A DNA stretch of 37,282 nt from an uncultured Muribaculaceae bacterium. Its GTDB lineage: Bacteria > Bacteroidota > Bacteroidia > Bacteroidales > Muribaculaceae. Shown one piece after another: positions 1 to 8,803 of the stretch. The translations under genes and the position numbers were made by a program. Numbering within the stretch: position 1 is the stretch's first letter; each line of letters starts with the position of its first letter. Below the pieces are notes generated by a model. That model saw nothing but the letters and a program-made list of their open reading frames with translations. It made no database searches and was not told the origin of the DNA. The stretch spans positions 1 through 37,282 of the forward strand of contig CAJTZS010000041.1 in the NCBI GenBank assembly GCA_910584055.1. Reading direction: 5' to 3'.

Positions 1-25
1 TTTAATGATTTTACTGTATTATTAA

Positions 26-307
26 CATATAGAAATTAGTTTAAACAACTTCATTGTCTTTAATTCAAAATTTCGATCTGCCGCTTGTTTCATAAATGAA
101 AAACCTTATGACGGTTCAACATCTCTTTTTTCTGCGCTTTCACCTTTACATGTGTTGCAATATAAGGGAGCGATCAAGGTATATACTGAGCAAGATTATG
201 AACAGCTAATAGAATCCGACAAACTATTTGTACGCAAGGTAGTTTCCGGAGAATCTGACAGATTGATTGAAATGCTTGATGCCTCATTTTATCCGCAGAG
301 ACTATGA
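26..307 (+). pseudogene. C-terminal remnant of a GT14 (core-2/I-branching type) glycosyltransferase
   Basis: An open frame of 93 codons ends at the TGA at 305-307. It has no usable ATG before codon 80 and is closed upstream by an in-frame TAA at 23-25. Its tail (YTEQDYEQLIESDKLFVRKV) aligns by eye with the tail of the intact GT14 encoded at 1267-2121 (YTIKDLEEIISSDLIFCRKI), and both share an upstream NSK(F/L)R motif. I read it as the end of a GT14 gene whose frame is broken near the window edge. A sequencing indel in the AT-rich first 60 bases would give the same picture. The next gene starts on its stop codon (ATGA overlap at 304-307), which suggests the two were once translationally coupled. 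Confidence 0.5.
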
Positions 308-1254
308 ACAGGATTTATGTTAAGATGGACGGCAGACTGGGAAACCAGTTTTTTCAATATGCTTTTGCCCGGCGATTGCAATCGCAGATTGGAGGGGAAT
401 TGATTCTGGATTTTACAAGTTTGAATCTCAACGCAAAAGATGGTTTCCGAGGCGAAAATGGCATTGAAAATCATCTTGACAATTTCAATGTCATACCATA
501 CAGATATGTTGATTTGGGTAATTTTGACAAGTCGCTTGTTTCAACCATTCAATTTGGAATATTTAACATCATGCGCAAAATTAAGCCCATGACTCGTAGA
601 AAATGGTATGTTGAACTTGTAGAATTCTTGGATCACCGCCTGTTGCAGGCTTTCGGCATCTACTTTCTGGAAAGTGCCAACCCATATAAATATATTAAAT
701 TACCTCAAAAATCACGTGATCTTTTTGTAAGAGGATGGTTCGAAGGGGAATGTTATTTTGAAGATATTGCCTCTGACATACGCCATGAACTGACCCCAAA
801 ACATCAATTACCATCTAAATTTGAAAGATTATATGCAGATTTGTGCCAAAATGAATATATCTGTGTCACAATACGTCGAGGCGATTTTGCAACCGGAGCG
901 TATAAAGACCGATATTTAATCTGCACGCCAACATATTATTACGAAGGTGTTAAAATCATAAAAGAGAAGAATCCTCAAGCTAAGATATTCGTTTGTTCTG
1001 ACGATATTGAATGGTGCAAGAAAAATCTGGATTTTGGCTTTGAAACAGTATTTGAGCCTGAAGGGCTGCCGATTTGGGAAAAAATCAGGTTTATGAGTGC
1101 TTGCAAACATTTTGTATTGTCCAACAGCACATTCAGTTGGTGGTGCCAGTTCCTGTCTGACTACGATAAAAAGATTGTAGTTGCTCCATCAATATGGAGA
1201 AAGGAGAATCCGTCACCCAGAGAGATTTATAATAAGAATTGGATATTGTTGTAA
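304..1254 (+). CDS. GT11 family glycosyltransferase, probable alpha-1,2-fucosyltransferase
   Basis: This 316-residue protein has the GT11 signatures in order: GRLGNQFFQYAFARR at residues 10-24, the donor-binding arginine pair in VTIRRGDF at 188-195, and SNSTFSWWCQFL at 273-284. Family members move fucose from GDP-fucose onto a galactose or related acceptor, in the cytoplasm, during capsule or O-antigen repeat-unit assembly. Length is normal for the family. The position before IRRGD is often histidine and here is threonine (T189), so exact linkage and acceptor should not be assumed. The start is the ATG overlapping the stop of the upstream GT14 remnant. The donor could be supplied through the gmd product encoded at 17735, although no GDP-fucose synthase is in the window. 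Confidence 0.88.
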   Translation: MNRIYVKMDGRLGNQFFQYAFARRLQSQIGGELILDFTSLNLNAKDGFRGENGIENHLDNFNVIPYRYVDLGNFDKSLVSTIQFGIFNIMRKIKPMTRRKWYVELVEFLDHRLLQAFGIYFLESANPYKYIKLPQKSRDLFVRGWFEGECYFEDIASDIRHELTPKHQLPSKFERLYADLCQNEYICVTIRRGDFATGAYKDRYLICTPTYYYEGVKIIKEKNPQAKIFVCSDDIEWCKKNLDFGFETVFEPEGLPIWEKIRFMSACKHFVLSNSTFSWWCQFLSDYDKKIVVAPSIWRKENPSPREIYNKNWILL

Positions 1255-1266
1255 TAAATTTCGAAC

Positions 1267-2121
1267 ATGAAAGAACTGAGGCATGCATACCTTATAATGG
1301 CGCATAAGGCTGATCATATATTGACTACCCTCCTGAAAATGCTTGACAGCGTTTATAATGACATATATATCCACTACGACCTTAAGTCTCATGATTACAA
1401 GCACTTACATTCAATTTTAGGGGGGGTGAAATATTCCAGATTGACATTTGTCAAAAGAATAAGGATATACTGGGGCCATATCTCTCAATGTCATGCAATG
1501 TACTCACTATGGGAGGAATCGTATAATCATGGACCTTATGATTACTACCATATTATATCCGGAGTGGATTTACCGATTCAGACACAGTCTGAAATCAGGA
1601 AGTTTTTTTTGACAAACAATGGAAAAAATTTTGTAGGCTTCTCAAAAAACAAGATCCCGGAGAAATACAATTTACATTATTTTCATCCCAAATACAAAAG
1701 GATAGGCTGGTTACAACGATTAATACAAGTATTTGAAAAACAGATTGGGGTTAGAAACCGATTGTTTGATAAATATATTCTCCAACGAGGTTGCAATTGG
1801 AGTTCTTTGACAAATGAAGCGGTGAGCATTCTGATTGAACATAAAAACGAATTCCTTAAGGCTTTAAAATATACAAATTGTCCCGATGAATGTATTACCC
1901 AGACCATACTTTATAACTCCAAACTAAGAGACACAATTTTTAATATCGACAATGAACTTCGATCCTGTATGAGACTGATAGATTGGCAAAGAGGGACTCC
2001 ATATAACTACACTATAAAAGATCTTGAAGAGATAATATCTTCCGATTTAATATTTTGCAGGAAAATTACAGACAATGCTCTTGCAGATATAATATTTCAA
2101 ACATATGCAGAAAACTATTGA
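1267..2121 (+). CDS. GT14 family beta-1,6-N-acetylglucosaminyltransferase-like protein (core-2/I-branching type)
   Basis: This 284-residue protein opens with the bacterial core-2/I-branching pattern: AYLIMAHK at 7-14, IYIHYDLK at 33-40 and ISGVDLPI at 97-104. It ends with the usual FxRK-type tail. The family transfers GlcNAc or another sugar onto a saccharide acceptor; the actual donor cannot be read from sequence. It starts 12 bases after the GT11 stop and its end overlaps the next gene by 17 bases, so it is part of one transcript. The coding sequence contains a run of seven G (1420-1426) and a run of eight T (1603-1610), both possible slippage sites. It is an intact paralogue of the remnant at the start of the window. 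Confidence 0.85.
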   Translation: MKELRHAYLIMAHKADHILTTLLKMLDSVYNDIYIHYDLKSHDYKHLHSILGGVKYSRLTFVKRIRIYWGHISQCHAMYSLWEESYNHGPYDYYHIISGVDLPIQTQSEIRKFFLTNNGKNFVGFSKNKIPEKYNLHYFHPKYKRIGWLQRLIQVFEKQIGVRNRLFDKYILQRGCNWSSLTNEAVSILIEHKNEFLKALKYTNCPDECITQTILYNSKLRDTIFNIDNELRSCMRLIDWQRGTPYNYTIKDLEEIISSDLIFCRKITDNALADIIFQTYAENY

Positions 2122-3139
2122 TTTTATATCTGAAAATAAGAAAGTCATCTATGGGTTTGATTTGCTTAAATTCATAATGGCAGTGCTGATTGTCAGTATT
2201 CATACTGAGGCCTTCGAGAAAATAGTATTTTATAAATATCTCAGGGTCATTCAAACATGGTGCGTCCCAACTTTTTTCTTTCTGAGCAGTTATTTTTTCA
2301 TGAGGAAATTTGTTAATTCGGTCAATCGGATTGATGTTTATCTTAACTTCATAAAAAGATTGGGAATACTTTACGCAGCATGGTTTATTATAAACATCCC
2401 TATTTACATAAGCCAACATGATTACTCGGGAATTCCTTTTTTTGATGCTTTAATGAGTTTTGCTAAAAGCCTGTTATTTGCCAGTACATTTGAAGGTTCT
2501 TGGTTTTTAAGCGCATTGGGAATGTCCGTCAGTTTTTTAGTTGTCCTTGCATATCTTAGGATCAATAAGTGGGTGATATTTGGGATTTTTTCAATCATAT
2601 ATATATATATATATGCTGTAGAGTGCAATTGGCTAAATACTCATGTAATATATGACTGGTATAAAATAAATATATATGATATACCGACTTTATCTTTCCC
2701 AAGAGGATTGCCATTTATTGCAATGGGATATATAATGGCAACTTCCGAAGTTTCTAACAGTGCTTATAACTTGTCAAAGCATTTTATAAAACAGATCATA
2801 CCAATTTTATTAATAGTGTTCATATTTGTCAGTGGATATACAAATAATCAGTTGATATCGCAGTTTCTAACACTTATGGCAGTTCCGTTGATAATTATAT
2901 GTTTTAAAAGGCTGGAATTGCCTTCTTCTCCTGTTTGGAAAGGTTTGAGAGATTGTTCAATCCTCTTTTATTTATTACATTTTATGATTATTGTCTATCT
3001 TAGACAGATACCGATTTTGTGTCAGTTTGAAGGACTTACAAAATATCTCGCCGTACTCTGCATAGCGGGTATCATTTCTTACTTGATAATAAAGTTGAGC
3101 CGCATGCATAAAACAAATGTCTTCAAATACCTTTATTGA
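2105..3139 (+). CDS. Acyltransferase-3 family membrane O-acyltransferase
   Basis: This 344-residue protein begins with the acyltransferase-3 pattern, GFDLLKFIMAVLIVSIH followed by VPTFFFLSSYFF, and continues with many hydrophobic segments. It probably sits in the inner membrane and adds acetyl or another acyl group to the sugar chain or a lipid-linked precursor. It overlaps the GT14 gene by 17 bases and its stop overlaps the next start by one base (TGATG). An (AT)9 dinucleotide tract at 2597-2614 encodes alternating Ile and Tyr inside the gene; gain or loss of a unit would shift the frame. Acceptor and acyl donor are unknown. Confidence 0.85.
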   Translation: MQKTIDFISENKKVIYGFDLLKFIMAVLIVSIHTEAFEKIVFYKYLRVIQTWCVPTFFFLSSYFFMRKFVNSVNRIDVYLNFIKRLGILYAAWFIINIPIYISQHDYSGIPFFDALMSFAKSLLFASTFEGSWFLSALGMSVSFLVVLAYLRINKWVIFGIFSIIYIYIYAVECNWLNTHVIYDWYKINIYDIPTLSFPRGLPFIAMGYIMATSEVSNSAYNLSKHFIKQIIPILLIVFIFVSGYTNNQLISQFLTLMAVPLIIICFKRLELPSSPVWKGLRDCSILFYLLHFMIIVYLRQIPILCQFEGLTKYLAVLCIAGIISYLIIKLSRMHKTNVFKYLY

Positions 3140-4101
3140 TGAAATTATCTATCGTGGTGCCGGTCTTCAATATGGAGGCGTATATTGCTCATTGTCTTGA
3201 TTCATTATTAAATCAAGATCTGAGCCGAGATGAATATGAAATAATAATCGTAAATGACGGGTCAACAGATGGTTCGAAAAAAATTGCGGAAGATTATAGA
3301 ACAAGATATAATAATATCAATATCATAAATCGCGAGAATGGAGGCTTGTCAGCAGCTCGAAACACAGGTTTGAACCATGCTACCGGTGAATATATCTGGT
3401 TTGTAGACAGCGATGACTGGATTGAGAAGAACTGTTTGAAGGGAATCATAAAACTTATGTGTAACAATTCTCTTGATGCCCTTTGTGTCGGAGTAAAATT
3501 CTATCACAACCAATCACATATAGACTACTCCGTTTCTCCAACCCGAAATGAGAATCAGATTATGTCCGGATCGGACTTTATTATAAAAGTCAACGCGATT
3601 CCTGCAGCATGGGCGGCTGTTTACCGCAGTGAGTTTCTTTTAAAGAATAGACTGTGTTTTTATGAAGGTATTCTCCATGAGGATGAAGAGTTCACCCCCA
3701 GGGCTTATTTTTTGACAAAGCGAATAATGTATTCCCATTGTCATATCTATTATTATAGACAAAGGGAAGGATCGATCATGAAAAGCGACAGAGATGCCAA
3801 GAGAGCTATTGACTATCTAAAGATTGCTGATTCATTATATGATTTCGCGGTAACAAATACAATATCAGGGACGGAACAATACTATTATTTCATACGGAGA
3901 ATAAATTGTCAGGTTGTACAATCTTTGTTTTTCAATATGAAGGGCACACTCCCATTTGATGTCTATCGAGAAAAGAAATATTACCCGCTTATGTTTTCGA
4001 ATCTCAGATGCAGCCTAAAGGAGAAATTTAAATATCTATTAGTAAATATTTCTCCGAGATTCTATTGTATGACCCGAAAATCAATGAAGGGGCTCATTTG
4101 A
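3139..4101 (+). CDS. GT2 family glycosyltransferase
   Basis: A 320-residue GT-A enzyme. It has the GT2 nucleotide-sugar binding start (LSIVVPVFNMEAYI), VNDGSTDGS near residues 38-46, the NGGLSAARNTGL stretch, and the metal-binding DSDD at 90-93. Such enzymes add one sugar to the lipid-linked repeat unit on the cytoplasmic face. I chose the ATG at 3139, which overlaps the previous stop as TGATG, over an in-frame TTG three bases earlier. The C-terminal third carries the HEDEEF motif common in capsule GT2 enzymes. Donor and acceptor cannot be determined from sequence. Confidence 0.9.
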   Translation: MKLSIVVPVFNMEAYIAHCLDSLLNQDLSRDEYEIIIVNDGSTDGSKKIAEDYRTRYNNINIINRENGGLSAARNTGLNHATGEYIWFVDSDDWIEKNCLKGIIKLMCNNSLDALCVGVKFYHNQSHIDYSVSPTRNENQIMSGSDFIIKVNAIPAAWAAVYRSEFLLKNRLCFYEGILHEDEEFTPRAYFLTKRIMYSHCHIYYYRQREGSIMKSDRDAKRAIDYLKIADSLYDFAVTNTISGTEQYYYFIRRINCQVVQSLFFNMKGTLPFDVYREKKYYPLMFSNLRCSLKEKFKYLLVNISPRFYCMTRKSMKGLI

Positions 4102-4172
4102 TACTTTCCGTTTATAAGGTTTATAAGGCACGCTGACTTTTTAGGCAATAATTGCATTGCAGCATAATTCTT

Positions 4173-5429
4173 ATGGTTAGACAGTTAATTTACTATATCA
4201 AGCATTATATCGGTTTGTTTCCACTCTTATGCGCATTGCTGATGCTTGACAAGAATCTTGGTTTTAAGATCCCTTTTCTTTATACAATAGTAAATATTGT
4301 TTTAATTATAATACCTATAGTTTTGATTGGACGCTCCAATAATAATAAATTGGATATCCCGACATTACTTTTCCTTTTGATATTGTTGCTGTCCCTTGTA
4401 ATTAACAATCCGGATCCTGTCTTTCGCGCATATGAGCGATTGGTACAGTTCACATTGATTTTACTATCCTTTTCTCCCCTTTTACAAAATGATATCGCGA
4501 GAGAATTCAGGATAAAGGTATTTTTCGTTATTCTTTGGGGTTCAGCTTTAATCGGCATCATTTCATTCTTTTGCTATTTTTTAGGCATTAATTTTATGAA
4601 ACTGAATGAGGGATTGACTTATATGGATTATAACGCCGGCACATTTGGGGGAATAACCACTCAATCTATGGTTTTAGGTCCTCTTAGTGGTATTGGTATG
4701 CTGTTTATGACATATAAGGCCCTAGGGACAGCTAAGAAATTATATTGGTTGGGTGCAGTGTTTTGCTTTGCCTCAGTTATGTTTGCAGCATCCCGTTCTG
4801 CATTCATAGCCACTCTTGTAGGAGAATTATTAGTTTTCTACACATTTTATTCTTCTAAAGCTGATGTCCTTAAAAAATTAGTGCCTGTAGTTCTGGTGCT
4901 TTGCGTTTCCTATCCATTATGGAATTCAGCTTTAGAGGGATTGCAAAACAAGAACCATACAGAACTATCAAGCGGAATTGACATCGCCTCAAGATCCAGA
5001 AAGTGGAACTGCCGTCTTAAAGAGTTTAATGACAGTCCAGTATTCGGCATCGGATATGCAACCGTTTCCTCAATAGACTATTACGACAGACGCTCAGGGC
5101 TCATAGAACCCGGCTCATCCTGGTTGGCAATACTTTCAATGACAGGTTCTATTGGTTTTATCATGTTTTGTTTTTTATTTTTCCGAGGAATTTCCAGGGC
5201 TTTTAAAAATCAATCCAAACCAAACCATATGATTGGCTGTGTATTGAGTTTATTAGGCGTGCATATGATTGCCGAGGGACATATATTCTCTGCCGGTGCT
5301 TACTTGTGTTTTATGGTATGGCTCACGATCGGGGTAGCAACGGACTGCAATGATATTGATTCGCAAGCTTTGCTACTTGAAACAGACAATAAAACAGACA
5401 AGGAGAATACAAATGAAGATTCGATTTAA
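4173..5429 (+). CDS. O-antigen ligase/Wzy-like polysaccharide polymerase
   Basis: A highly hydrophobic protein of 418 residues with around ten membrane segments by eye. It has a large soluble loop between the later ones carrying SRSRKWNCRLKEF...SPVFGIGYATVS and PGSSWLAILSMTGSIG. This layout is that of the O-antigen ligase/Wzy_C superfamily. In a capsule or EPS cluster the usual role is polymerising repeat units, or ligating them to lipid, on the periplasmic side. I chose the ATG at 4173 because the open frame before it depends on a TTG at 4152. The hydrophilic tail ends with a run of acidic and Asn residues. Polymerase versus ligase cannot be settled from sequence. Confidence 0.8.
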   Translation: MVRQLIYYIKHYIGLFPLLCALLMLDKNLGFKIPFLYTIVNIVLIIIPIVLIGRSNNNKLDIPTLLFLLILLLSLVINNPDPVFRAYERLVQFTLILLSFSPLLQNDIAREFRIKVFFVILWGSALIGIISFFCYFLGINFMKLNEGLTYMDYNAGTFGGITTQSMVLGPLSGIGMLFMTYKALGTAKKLYWLGAVFCFASVMFAASRSAFIATLVGELLVFYTFYSSKADVLKKLVPVVLVLCVSYPLWNSALEGLQNKNHTELSSGIDIASRSRKWNCRLKEFNDSPVFGIGYATVSSIDYYDRRSGLIEPGSSWLAILSMTGSIGFIMFCFLFFRGISRAFKNQSKPNHMIGCVLSLLGVHMIAEGHIFSAGAYLCFMVWLTIGVATDCNDIDSQALLLETDNKTDKENTNEDSI

Positions 5430-5475
5430 CAATCTGAATATATTGAACAAAAGCACAATAAAATAAAAAGAATAT

Positions 5476-6546
5476 ATGAATCAGAGATATGATGAGATTG
5501 ACCTTATCCGTTGCCTGTCAAATTATATGATTATAATTTTACATGCGAGCGCAGTTAATCAATATTGTATTAAGGGAACTATAGAATATTCCATCTGGAA
5601 TTTTATATATTCGGAAGTATGTTCAGCTGCTTTGCCGGTACTGTTTATGATTTCTGGATTCTTGTTATTCAAAAACTATTCCTTAAACAGTTACAAAGAT
5701 AAACTAAAACGTCGAATCGGACGCCTTGTTGTCCCCTACATGACGTGGAACATCCTGTTTATCTTAATTTATCTGCTTGGCGGCCTGGCGGTGCCCAGAC
5801 TTGCAATGAGGGTTGAGGGATTCCAATTATTATCTGTTTCCGGGATTTTCGATAAGCTGTTTAGTTTTGTAAATCCTCCAATCGATGGTCCTCTCTGGTT
5901 CCTCAGAACATTATTTTTATATAGCGTTATTTCACCGATACTGGCCTTCTTTCTAAGAAATACCTATTTAAAAGTATCATTCATAGTTGCAGTCTTTTGT
6001 GCCGGCTTATATTTTGCAGCTATCGGGCTTTCTCCAAGATTATCTATTTCATACCCTATATATTCTTTATTGATGTTTTTTATCGGAGGAATAATATCAA
6101 CCACATCCTTCACTCCGACGAGGCTCCTAAAAGGTAAAAAAGTGCTCTTTTCAGGATTGCTCGGAATATTGATTATAGCTGTCTTGAATGAAATCCTTAT
6201 AACACCTGTTGTAAAGGAAGCTTGCCAAATTTCATTGGGGCTACTGAAGACCATAGTGTTTTTCAGTTTGATATCACTCATTGACATCTCTTTGATAACA
6301 AAAAATTCTTTATATCTCAAGCTCAAAGAATTGTCATTTTTCGCCTATGCAGGTCATTTCCTCTTCTGTTCTATTTTACTTCATATGACTGCCCCCCTTC
6401 TTGGGTTCTTGACCTACGGGAAACAAACCCTTTTGACACTGATTTTTTGTGTAGGTGGCGTGTATGTCATGTGGATTGTATTCCTCATTGGAAAGAAAGT
6501 ATGTCCAAACTTATTAAGGCTCTTTGACGGGAATCTTAAAATATAG
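5476..6546 (+). CDS. Acyltransferase-3 family membrane O-acyltransferase (second copy)
   Basis: A 356-residue multi-pass protein with the acyltransferase-3 start: EIDLIRCLSNYMIIILHAS contains the conserved R/H region, followed by LPVLFMISGFLLF and RRIGRLVVPYMTWN. It is more typical of the family than the copy at 2105 and shows no long repeat tract. It probably acylates a different position of the polysaccharide or its precursor in the inner membrane. It lies 46 bases after the Wzy-like gene and 21 bases before a GT4 gene, consistent with one operon. Confidence 0.87.
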   Translation: MNQRYDEIDLIRCLSNYMIIILHASAVNQYCIKGTIEYSIWNFIYSEVCSAALPVLFMISGFLLFKNYSLNSYKDKLKRRIGRLVVPYMTWNILFILIYLLGGLAVPRLAMRVEGFQLLSVSGIFDKLFSFVNPPIDGPLWFLRTLFLYSVISPILAFFLRNTYLKVSFIVAVFCAGLYFAAIGLSPRLSISYPIYSLLMFFIGGIISTTSFTPTRLLKGKKVLFSGLLGILIIAVLNEILITPVVKEACQISLGLLKTIVFFSLISLIDISLITKNSLYLKLKELSFFAYAGHFLFCSILLHMTAPLLGFLTYGKQTLLTLIFCVGGVYVMWIVFLIGKKVCPNLLRLFDGNLKI

Positions 6547-6567
6547 ACTTCTTTAGTTTCTTAGGAA

Positions 6568-7692
6568 ATGAAAGTTACTTTTTTCATCAATTATTTAAAT
6601 CATCACCAAGTATACGTTGCCGACGAACTCTATAAATTATTGGGAGATGACTTCAAATTCGTTGCAACTTATCCGAGAAATGATCACGAATTGAAAGGAG
6701 GCGAAGATTACAGCTCCAGAAAATACTGTCTTCTTCCATGTGAGAGGGAAGAAGATCTTGTGTATTCCCATCAATTGAATCTGGAGTCAGAAATATGTGT
6801 ATACGGGGCCGGCAATCTTGATTGGGAAAAGGAAAGAACTAAAACTGACAAGCTCTCTTTCGAGATAAGCGAACGGTGGTTCAAACGCGGCTGGATAAAT
6901 CTGCTGTCTCCAAGATTGATTAAATGGTGGTGGCTATATCAAACACAACTTAAAAATAAGCCTTTTTATAAGCTGTGCGCGAGTGGCTATACAGCAAGGG
7001 ATTGCAAGGTGCTCTTCACATTTAGAGAACGATGCTATAAATGGGGCTATTTCCCTAACAATCGGATCTCAAATAAAAATCATCAACAAAAAAATGGGAA
7101 AATTGAAATGATATGGTGCGCACGTTTCATTTCCTGGAAGCACCCAATGTCTCCGATTCAGTTGGCTATTCGACTAAAGAATGAAGGTTGTGATTTCAGG
7201 ATACGCATGTTAGGTGACGGTCCCATGTTGGGGATGATACAAAGAATGGTCAAAGAACACGGTCTTGACAACTATGTCTCTCTATTAGGAAAAGTGCCGA
7301 ACAACATCGTTAATCAAATAATGTCGGAGAGTGATATATTTCTTTTTACTTCGGATAGGAATGAGGGGTGGGGCGCTGTTTTAAATGAGGCGATGTCAAA
7401 TGGTTGTTGTGTAGTTGGTAACAATCAGATTGGATCAATACCTTACTTAATTGAAGATGAAGTGAACGGTCTTATATATGATGGTAAAGATTCCGAGTCT
7501 TTATATTATAAAGTAAAATATTTAATCGACCATCCGGCTCGTATCTGGGCAATGGGACAAAATGCTATCGAAACAATAGCAAATACATGGAATCCTTCTG
7601 TAGCCGCAAAGAACCTACTGGCATTAGCCACACATTTGAATCAGGGCAAAACCGGATCTCCGATTGGAGAAGGACCTTGTTCAGTTTCGTAA
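6568..7692 (+). CDS. GT4 family glycosyltransferase
   Basis: A 374-residue GT-B enzyme. The N-terminal half (VTFFINYLNHHQVYVADELY) is the acceptor domain. The C-terminal half has the GT4 core: CARFISWKHP, RMLGDGPM, then NEGWGAVLNEAMSNG, which carries the E-x7-E donor-binding motif. It is cytoplasmic or peripheral to the membrane and adds a sugar with retention of configuration. The N-terminal half is unusually rich in Trp and Tyr between residues 85 and 155. Donor unknown. Confidence 0.88.
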   Translation: MKVTFFINYLNHHQVYVADELYKLLGDDFKFVATYPRNDHELKGGEDYSSRKYCLLPCEREEDLVYSHQLNLESEICVYGAGNLDWEKERTKTDKLSFEISERWFKRGWINLLSPRLIKWWWLYQTQLKNKPFYKLCASGYTARDCKVLFTFRERCYKWGYFPNNRISNKNHQQKNGKIEMIWCARFISWKHPMSPIQLAIRLKNEGCDFRIRMLGDGPMLGMIQRMVKEHGLDNYVSLLGKVPNNIVNQIMSESDIFLFTSDRNEGWGAVLNEAMSNGCCVVGNNQIGSIPYLIEDEVNGLIYDGKDSESLYYKVKYLIDHPARIWAMGQNAIETIANTWNPSVAAKNLLALATHLNQGKTGSPIGEGPCSVS

Positions 7693-7710
7693 GATTTTTA
7701 TTTAACAATA

Positions 7711-8733
7711 ATGGCAACCAAACCTATTCTTATAGATGCACTCCATATCAACGGAGGAGGTGCGTTGATGATTCTTGATCACTTTGTGGATAAGCTTGTC
7801 GAAAAGAATACAGATTTCGTTTTATTAAAAGATGACCGTTGTCCGACTCTTAGGTCTGAGGGAGAAATCAAGTGGCTCGAAATCATGTCTTGCAAAGAAT
7901 CAGTTCGAAGACAGTTTTATAGAAACCATATTGATACATTCAAGACAGTTTTATGTCTTGGAAACGTACCGCCCCCTATAAAAATGCCTATTGCTGTTCA
8001 TACCTATATTCACAATGTAAGTCTATTAAAGATTCCTGTTGATTATACAGTCAAGTGGAAAATGAAAGCCTTTTTAAAGCGTACCTACATACGTCATTGT
8101 GCCAATAACACTAATTCATGGATTGTCCAGACAAAGAATACGGCTCAACTTGTCCGCGATAATCTGCCTTGTAAAGGAAAACGAGTGATGATATATCCTT
8201 TTTTCTATTCACCGACATTTAATACTGTCAAGAATACTCATAAAAAAACGGATTATATATTTGTGGGAGAGCATACTTTTGCAAAAGGGCATACAGATTT
8301 AATATATGCATGGTTGAAACTTGCAAAAATATTAGGAAAGAAATGTCCAAAATTGCATCTCACGGTTGGTTCAAAGAGCTTAGCACCATTTATTCAGAAG
8401 GCAATAGAGCAAGGAGCAAATATCCATAATCATGGACGCATTCCATTTGTTGATGTAGTAGAATTGTATAAGATGTGCAAGGCAACTGTCTATCCGTCAT
8501 TGAACGAAAGTCTTGGGTTAGGCATCATAGAAGCGATTAATATGGGTTGTGATGTTATAGGATCCGATCTGCCTTATCTCCATTCCGTATGCCAGCCTTC
8601 TGCAACATTTGCCCCAAGAACCCCAGATTCAATAACAGATGCTGTCTTAAAATATGAACGAGGGGGATTAATTAAGAGCAAACTTACAATTTCCGATAAA
8701 GCGGGAGAATTAATTGATTTTCTTAATCAATAA
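7711..8733 (+). CDS. GT4-type glycosyltransferase
   Basis: A 340-residue GT-B protein. The glycine-rich N-terminal loop IDALHINGGGALMILDHF is typical of acceptor domains in this group, and the C-terminal domain has YPSLNESLGLGIIEAINMG with the E-x7-E arrangement. The donor domain begins at DYIFVGEHTFAKGHTDLI. It starts 18 bases after the previous GT4 gene. Overall similarity to GT4 is clear in the C-terminal half and weak in the N-terminal half, so sugar specificity is open. Confidence 0.82.
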   Translation: MATKPILIDALHINGGGALMILDHFVDKLVEKNTDFVLLKDDRCPTLRSEGEIKWLEIMSCKESVRRQFYRNHIDTFKTVLCLGNVPPPIKMPIAVHTYIHNVSLLKIPVDYTVKWKMKAFLKRTYIRHCANNTNSWIVQTKNTAQLVRDNLPCKGKRVMIYPFFYSPTFNTVKNTHKKTDYIFVGEHTFAKGHTDLIYAWLKLAKILGKKCPKLHLTVGSKSLAPFIQKAIEQGANIHNHGRIPFVDVVELYKMCKATVYPSLNESLGLGIIEAINMGCDVIGSDLPYLHSVCQPSATFAPRTPDSITDAVLKYERGGLIKSKLTISDKAGELIDFLNQ

Positions 8734-8803
8734 ATATTTGAATTGGTTTAAATCTAAATTTTCTGTCGGTTTTAGTCCTGTCAGTTAGTCCCTTACCAGA
8801 GTT

